Part shown: piece after piece, positions 59,988-64,000 of the stretch
How positions within the stretch are numbered: position 1 is the stretch's first letter
Layout: the number at the start of each line of letters is the position of its first letter
Assembly: GCA_945952415.1 (NCBI GenBank)
Contig: CAMFIF010000014.1
Location: 40,168 to 104,167, forward strand
From: an uncultured Rhizobium sp.
Lineage (GTDB): Bacteria > Pseudomonadota > Alphaproteobacteria > Rhizobiales > Rhizobiaceae
Direction of reading: 5' to 3'
Length of the DNA: 64,000 nt
The notes under the pieces: model-generated
Seen by the model: the letters and a program-made list of their open reading frames with translations, nothing else
Database searches by the model: none
Told to the model about the DNA's origin: nothing
Position numbers and translations under genes: made by a program

Positions 59988-61262
59988 CTAGACGGGCAGG
60001 GGCCGGTCCTCGTCCAGGGACAGGCTGAAGAGCGCGGCATCGGGATCGGAGCGCCCCTCGATTTCGGCAAGCACGATATCGGCTGCAATCTGGCTGAAGG
60101 TCATGCCATTCGAGCCATAACCCAGAACCGCGTGGGCCTGCTGCTGGTCCGGAAGGCGGGCAATGACGGGCAACCCGAGCGGGGAGGCGGAAAGCGTGCC
60201 GCCCCAGCCATAATCAGGCTCGCCGATATCGATGTTCAGGAGGTTCGAGACCCGGTCTGCGAGCTGCCGGTAACGGGTGGAGGCGGGCACCGGCGACCAG
60301 GCCGGAGCTTTCCCCTGCGCTTCGGCGCAATGGACGATCAGGCGGCCGTCGTCGGTCGTGCGTATATGAAGGTCGTCCGCGCCGCCCATGCGTACCACAT
60401 GGCGGCCAAGCCAGCCGGTCTCCACAAGTCCCGGCCGGCTCGCCAGGGCGGTTACCGGTATCTGTCGGCTCGCCTGCTCCGGAAAGCAGTCGGGCACCTC
60501 GCATCCGGTGCAGAAAATCGCATGGCCTGCACTCAGAAAATCCCCTTCCGACGTGAGGAGATGAATGCGGCCGCCGCTTTGCCGTGCATCGAGGATTTCC
60601 ACATTACCGACGATTTCCGCGCCCCGCCGGTTGGCATGGGCCAGAAGCCCGGCGGTCAGCTGAACCGGATTGAGCGTGGCCGCAAGCGGGGAGAGCAGCG
60701 CCCCGGTGCAATCGATGCCGAACTGGGCCATCAGTCCCTCGCGGGCGATGAACTGGGTGCGGATGCCCGCCAGATTGCGGATCCGCGCTTCCCGCTCCAG
60801 CCGGTCGGCCGCCTCCCGGTCGCCGGCAAGCGAGAGGCTCCGCTTGCGCTCAAGACCGCAGGCGATGTTGAGGTGGGCAATGAGGGCAAGAAGCTTCTCC
60901 ACCGCCTGTTCGGCACGATGCCATACATGCTCGGCCGGCCCCTGTCCCACCTGGTCCGTCAGGTTGTCCAGCCCCATGTCGAAACCCGGATAGACGATGG
61001 CAGAGCTCGCCGCCGTGCCGCCCGAAAAGGGCATGCGCCGATCGATGACGAGCAGCGAACGCCCCTGGCTGCTGAGGGCTTCCGCCAGGAGGGCACCGGT
61101 GAGACCGGCCCCGATAACCACCATATCATAGGAACGACGGGCGGGTTTCCGCGCGATCTGCAAATCGCTGTGCGGCAGACCGTGCCAATAGGGCTGTCCG
61201 ATATCCAGCCCGGTCAGCATGGCCCTTTCGGTGGCGGTATTGCTATTCCAGGACTGACGCAT
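59988..61262 (-). CDS. DadA-like FAD-dependent oxidoreductase (DAO family)
   Basis: A 424-residue flavoprotein. The FAD-binding VVIGAGLTGALLAEAL begins at about residue 47, and the chain closes with a GYGSNGMTFSQIAADIV segment, the C-terminal FAD motif of the DAO family (D-amino acid dehydrogenases, sarcosine oxidase-like enzymes). No iron-sulfur motif. ATG 61262 is fixed by a GGGGAGGAAAA ribosome site. A perfect EcfG-type promoter lies 47 bases upstream, so it is probably a stress-induced amine or amino-acid oxidase. Substrate unknown. Confidence 0.88.
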   Translation of the reverse strand: MRQSWNSNTATERAMLTGLDIGQPYWHGLPHSDLQIARKPARRSYDMVVIGAGLTGALLAEALSSQGRSLLVIDRRMPFSGGTAASSAIVYPGFDMGLDNLTDQVGQGPAEHVWHRAEQAVEKLLALIAHLNIACGLERKRSLSLAGDREAADRLEREARIRNLAGIRTQFIAREGLMAQFGIDCTGALLSPLAATLNPVQLTAGLLAHANRRGAEIVGNVEILDARQSGGRIHLLTSEGDFLSAGHAIFCTGCEVPDCFPEQASRQIPVTALASRPGLVETGWLGRHVVRMGGADDLHIRTTDDGRLIVHCAEAQGKAPAWSPVPASTRYRQLADRVSNLLNIDIGEPDYGWGGTLSASPLGLPVIARLPDQQQAHAVLGYGSNGMTFSQIAADIVLAEIEGRSDPDAALFSLSLDEDRPLPV

Positions 61263-61308
61263 GATTTTCCTCCCCGCTCGGCGCACGGCACGGCGGCGCT
61301 TATGCGTG

Positions 61309-61333
61309 AACGCCTCAGGATGCGTTCGGTTCC
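61309..61333 (-). promoter_or_regulatory. EcfG-type promoter of the DadA-like gene
   Basis: On the minus strand GGAAC (61333-61329) and CGTT (61312-61309) are separated by exactly 16 bases. The -10 is 47 bases upstream of the ATG at 61262. Confidence 0.8.
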
Positions 61334-61373
61334 CGCCGCCGGGCGCGATCCGGCGCCGCTTCACGCTTTCGAA

Positions 61374-61398
61374 GGAACCCGAGGCGAACCGTTGCGTT
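61374..61398 (+). promoter_or_regulatory. EcfG-type promoter of the BON-like gene operon
   Basis: GGAAC (61374-61378) and CGTT (61395-61398) are separated by exactly 16 bases on the plus strand. The -10 ends 40 bases before the ATG at 61438. It diverges from the promoter at 61309-61333. Confidence 0.8.
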
Positions 61399-61437
61399 CT
61401 TGGAAAGACGCATCATGCGGGGAAAGGAACCCAGCCC

Positions 61438-61716
61438 ATGATTTTCAAGGAGCGCCGTTTTCATCAGGCCGAGCCTTCATACGAACACCTTCTGCCGGAA
61501 GCGCAAAGCCAGGATTCGGGCCTTGAGGCGCGCATTGCCGATTTCCTGGCAAGTCTGGCCGATCTTGATGCGACCCAGATGTCAGTCGTCGTTTCGGAAG
61601 GCCGAGCGGTGCTTGGCGGTTTTGCAGCTTCCGCGGCCGAAGCCGCGCGGGCGGCAGATGCCATCGGTGCCGAGTTTCCCGGTATTCCGGTCGAAAACCG
61701 GCTTCAGGTCGGCTGA
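61438..61716 (+). CDS. Small BON-like domain protein
   Basis: A 92-residue protein. Residues about 28-92 have the pattern of a BON domain: a helix (LEARIADFLASLADLD), a strand pair with the VVVSEGRAVLGGFAAS turn (normally written as V.G.V.L.G), then a helix AAEAARAADAI and an ENRLQV strand. No signal peptide, so cytoplasmic. The gene is preceded by an EcfG-type promoter. BON proteins are common among general stress genes of rhizobia. It is followed 22 bases later by the mpg gene. Confidence 0.72.
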   Translation: MIFKERRFHQAEPSYEHLLPEAQSQDSGLEARIADFLASLADLDATQMSVVVSEGRAVLGGFAASAAEAARAADAIGAEFPGIPVENRLQVG

Positions 61717-61738
61717 AGCGGGCTCCGGAGGATGGCAG

Positions 61739-62341
61739 GTGTCTGCGCGCGATCTTTTCGAGTTTTTCGATCGCCCGTCGCCGCTCGTGGCGCGCGCGCT
61801 TGTTGGCTGTGCCTTTTCCATTGACGGCGTCGGGGGAACGCTCGTCGAGACGGAAGCCTATACGCGGGATGACGAGGCTTCCCACAGTTTTCGCGGGCCA
61901 CGCTCCTCCAATGCCGCGATGTTCGGGCCGCCGGCGACGGCCTATGTCTACCGCATTTATGGCCTGCATCTCTGTCTCAATTTCGTCTGTCGCGATGCCG
62001 GCGCGGTGCTGGTGCGCGCTCTTGTGCCGGAGATGGGACTTCAGCGTATGGCCGAACGGCGCGGCCTCGCCAATCCGCGGCTCCTGTGCAGTGGTCCAGG
62101 GCGGCTCGGACAGGCGCTCGGCATTCACCTTGCCATGAATGGTGTCTCGCTTCTCGACGCGCCCTTCGCGCTGAAGGCGGCTGACGGGCCCCATGCGCCC
62201 GTGATCTCGGGACCCCGGATCGGCATTTCGCGGGCGCAGGACCGGCTTTGGCGCTTCGGTCTTTCGGGCTCTCCCTATCTCAGCAAACCCTTCAATCCGC
62301 CATGCATATCACTTCTTGATCAGGAAGGACCGGCACCATGA
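61739..62341 (+). CDS. mpg: DNA-3-methyladenine glycosylase (Mpg/AAG type)
   Basis: A 200-residue AAG-family glycosylase that removes alkylated and deaminated purines in base excision repair. Landmarks are LVGCAFSIDGVGGTLVETEAY with the catalytic glutamate, DEASHSFRG, the YRIYGLHLCLNF segment and LCSGPGRLGQALG. The GTG start at 61739 follows GGAGGA by 6 bases and gives the family length. It overlaps the iron-permease-like gene by 4 bases. Its place behind an EcfG-type promoter suggests stress-induced DNA repair. Confidence 0.93.
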   Translation: MSARDLFEFFDRPSPLVARALVGCAFSIDGVGGTLVETEAYTRDDEASHSFRGPRSSNAAMFGPPATAYVYRIYGLHLCLNFVCRDAGAVLVRALVPEMGLQRMAERRGLANPRLLCSGPGRLGQALGIHLAMNGVSLLDAPFALKAADGPHAPVISGPRIGISRAQDRLWRFGLSGSPYLSKPFNPPCISLLDQEGPAP

Positions 62342-62811
62342 CCCCCGAGGCACAGACGAGCCCCCAGAGTGCTCCCCGGAAAGACTATTTTGCTCTTTTC
62401 TCCAACACGATTTCCAACTGGGCGGGCAAACCCATTACTTTCGCGCTGGCGGTATTCGGCATTCTCGTCTGGGCGCTGCTCGGCCCGTTCCTCGGTTATT
62501 CCGAAGGCTGGCAGCTGGTGGTGAATACAGCCACGACCATCATCACCTTTCTCATGATCTTCGTGCTGCAGAACTCGCAGAACCGCGACGCGAAGGCCCT
62601 GCAGGTCAAGCTGGATGAGCTCATCCTCACCAATGCCCGGGCAGAAAACTGCTTCATCGGTGCCGAGGCGCTGGGAGAGGCGGAGCTCGTGCGGCTTCGC
62701 GCCATGCTGGATGCCAAGCTCGCGGCGGCCGAGGCAACCCGCTCGCCCGAGCGGCGGGAAGAAATGGAAGATCGCCTCGAAGAAAAAGTCCGATCGGCAA
62801 AAATAGCGTGA
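62338..62811 (+). CDS. Low-affinity iron permease family protein
   Basis: A 157-residue membrane protein. Two hydrophobic helices at about 34-55 and 62-82 (ITFALAVFGILVWALLGP and LVVNTATTIITFLMIFVLQ), followed by QNSQNRDAKALQVKLDELI, the hallmark of this family, and a charged C-terminal coiled region. Despite the family name, taken from a yeast iron transporter, the bacterial role is uncertain. It is translationally coupled to mpg. Confidence 0.88.
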   Translation: MTPEAQTSPQSAPRKDYFALFSNTISNWAGKPITFALAVFGILVWALLGPFLGYSEGWQLVVNTATTIITFLMIFVLQNSQNRDAKALQVKLDELILTNARAENCFIGAEALGEAELVRLRAMLDAKLAAAEATRSPERREEMEDRLEEKVRSAKIA

Positions 62812-62818
62812 GTCAACC

Positions 62819-62844
62819 GGAACAGAACTGCCGGGATGGCGGTT
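62819..62844 (+). promoter_or_regulatory. Possible EcfG-type promoter of the PepSY/YflT genes
   Basis: GGAAC at 62819-62823 is followed after 17 bases by GGTT at 62841-62844. It keeps the GTT core but differs at the first -10 base and in spacing from the 16-base form. It lies 50 bases before the PepSY gene. Confidence 0.5.
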
Positions 62845-62893
62845 GTTAACGAGCGGGGGCGCCAGTGTTTCAACCAGTCAGGATTGAGCGAAT

Positions 62894-63214
62894 ATGAAGT
62901 ATATCCCCCTTATGACCGCCGCTCTCATGCTTTCGTCCGTCACGGTTTTCGCCCAGACCCAGAGTGGCACCACCGATGGCTCTGCCGAAACGCCGGCTGT
63001 TTCCACCCAGGACGCCAATAATCCCGGCGCACCCGTCGAAGGCGCAAACAGCTTTACCGAAGACCAGGCCCGTCAGCGGATGGAAGATGCCGGCTATACC
63101 GGCGTCAAGGATCTGAAGCTCGATGACAAGGGTTTCTGGAACGCGACCGCCATGAAGGGACAGACCCAGGTAAATGTCGTGCTCGATTACCAGGGCAATG
63201 TGGTTGCCCGCTAA
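62894..63214 (+). CDS. Small secreted PepSY-like protein
   Basis: A 106-residue protein with a signal peptide (residues 1-20, cleavage after VFA). After a Thr/Ser/Pro-rich linker (about 22-50) comes a PepSY-like half-domain: SFTEDQARQRMEDAGYTGVKDLKLDDKGFW and VNVVLDYQGNVVAR. Probably periplasmic. Related short proteins are common in Rhizobiaceae, without a known function. It is followed 26 bases later by the YflT-like stress gene and is likely co-transcribed. Confidence 0.8.
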   Translation: MKYIPLMTAALMLSSVTVFAQTQSGTTDGSAETPAVSTQDANNPGAPVEGANSFTEDQARQRMEDAGYTGVKDLKLDDKGFWNATAMKGQTQVNVVLDYQGNVVAR

Positions 63215-63240
63215 GCTGAACAACAGGAAAGGATCTCCCG

Positions 63241-63837
63241 ATGAGAACTGTTACCGGTATCTTTGACACCTATTCCGATGGCCAGGCTGCCGTGCGCGCC
63301 CTGGAAAACGCCAATGTCCCCCGGGACCAGATCAGCCTTGTTTCGCGTGACGATGACGGAACGCTGCGCGATGGCGACGGTGCCGTGGACGGTGCCGAAA
63401 CCGGTGCCGGTCTCGGCGCGCTCGCCGGCGGTGCAGGTGGCCTGCTTGCCGGTCTCGGCATGCTTTCCATCCCGGGCGTCGGTCCGGTGGTTGCCGCCGG
63501 ATGGCTCGCTTCCACCATAACCGGTCTTGCGGCCGGTGCCGTGGCTGGCGGTGCTGCCGGCGGCATCATCGGCGCGCTTACCGATGCGGGCGTTCCGGAA
63601 GAGGAAGCCCATGTCTACGCCGAAAGCCTGCGTCGCGGTGGCACACTGGTGACCGCACGGGTCGAGGACGCCATGGCGCCGACCGCTGCCCGCATTCTGG
63701 ACGAAGCCAAGCGGGTGGACTGGAGCCTGCGCCGCCGCGAATATGCCGAAAGCGGCTGGTCCAATTTCGACGAGAACCTGCCCTATGATCCGGCTCCCGG
63801 CCGCTATCAGGGAAGCGATCTGACCGGCCGCCTCTGA
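63241..63837 (+). CDS. General stress protein, YflT-like domain
   Basis: A 198-residue protein. The N-terminal segment VTGIFDTYSDGQAAVRALENANVPRDQISLVSR is the YflT / general stress protein 17M motif. The middle (about 57-120) is a Gly/Ala-rich hydrophobic stretch with repeated GAGLGALAGGAGGLLAG glycine-zipper pattern that could insert in or associate with membranes. The C-terminus ends with GYDPAPGR-like polar sequence. The domain is stress-linked in other bacteria, in keeping with the neighbouring EcfG-type promoters. Confidence 0.87.
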   Translation: MRTVTGIFDTYSDGQAAVRALENANVPRDQISLVSRDDDGTLRDGDGAVDGAETGAGLGALAGGAGGLLAGLGMLSIPGVGPVVAAGWLASTITGLAAGAVAGGAAGGIIGALTDAGVPEEEAHVYAESLRRGGTLVTARVEDAMAPTAARILDEAKRVDWSLRRREYAESGWSNFDENLPYDPAPGRYQGSDLTGRL

Positions 63838-63860
63838 TATTGGCGCCAGACCGTGCGAAG

Positions 63861-63886
63861 AGCGGGCCCAACACGGCCCGCTTTTT
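63861..63886 (+). terminator. Rho-independent terminator
   Basis: AGCGGGCC (63861-63868), loop CAACAC, GGCCCGCT (63875-63882), then TTTTT. It ends the PepSY/YflT transcript. Confidence 0.85.
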
Positions 63887-64000
63887 CCATTTTAACGCCG
63901 CTTTTTCGAGCGCAGCGGGCCAATCCGCAAAATAAGTATTAATTTACAACCACTTATCATTTTGTATGAATTTTTTATGGGAATGGGTGTTGACTGTTTT
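63887..64000. other. AT-rich intergenic DNA at the right edge
   Basis: Strikingly AT-rich after the terminator, ending in TTGACTGTTTT, whose TTGACT could be a -35 hexamer of a rightward gene beyond the window. No reading frame is supported here. Confidence 0.4.

Overview
The window reads as chromosome or chromid DNA of an alphaproteobacterium, most likely of the family Rhizobiaceae. The reasons are GC-rich coding sequence, a rhaDI / rhaRSTPQKU-type L-rhamnose locus with a fused aldolase-dehydrogenase RhaD, a complete PhyR-NepR-EcfG general stress locus, two HWE-family histidine kinases, and many ABC uptake operons each paired with a local regulator. I see no insertion sequences, prophage genes, CRISPR arrays, tRNA or rRNA genes. 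It looks like ordinary, densely packed, metabolically versatile genome sequence. No intergenic gap exceeds 300 bases.

Layout. 1-1265: the start of a Rieske protein gene and an overlapping GNAT-fold protein gene. 1519-6907: a Gfo/Idh/MocA oxidoreductase plus a complete CUT1-type sugar ABC importer. 7016-13647: two divergent operons, NTF2-like / M81 MlrC-like / D-serine-dehydratase-like PLP enzyme leftward, and RidA / RpiR regulator / SDR / MFS exporter rightward. 13654-24464: the L-rhamnose catabolism and transport locus. 24507-30921: a GAF protein, a peptide-type binding protein and a cupin-XRE regulator, divergent from the matching DppBCDF-type transporter. 31145-32176: an orphan HWE kinase. 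32392-38787: leucine/isovalerate catabolism (ivd, mccB, mccA, HMG-CoA lyase, methylglutaconyl-CoA hydratase). 38981-46442: an Lrp-type regulator convergent with a branched-chain 2-oxoacid dehydrogenase operon (thiolase, 3-hydroxyacyl-CoA dehydrogenase, E1a, E1b, E2, E3). 46726-49239: a HI0933-like flavoprotein and a LacI regulator. 49232-54217: an FGGY (glycerol-kinase-like) kinase, two FAD oxidoreductases resembling the GlpA/GlpB arrangement, and a DeoR regulator. 54214-56971: HWE kinase, phyR, nepR, ecfG. 57028-63837: a hybrid histidine kinase, a DadA-like flavoenzyme and small stress-type genes.

How the parts work together. The BCAA region encodes an almost complete route from branched 2-oxoacids to acetyl-CoA and acetoacetate. 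A 21-bp perfect palindrome upstream of its left-going operon is a good candidate site for the nearby Lrp-type regulator. The rhamnose locus provides uptake, mutarotation, isomerisation, phosphorylation and cleavage. At the right end, promoters of exact form GGAAC-N16-CGTT lie before phyR, the DadA-like gene and a BON-like/mpg/iron-permease operon. This suggests that much of 54-64 kb is EcfG regulon.

The least familiar unit is 1519-13647. There an HxC-type (dehydratase-like) fold-III PLP enzyme, RidA, an M81 protein and a sugar importer surround one RpiR regulator. I infer, but cannot prove, a catabolic system for a hydroxylated amino acid or amino-sugar conjugate.
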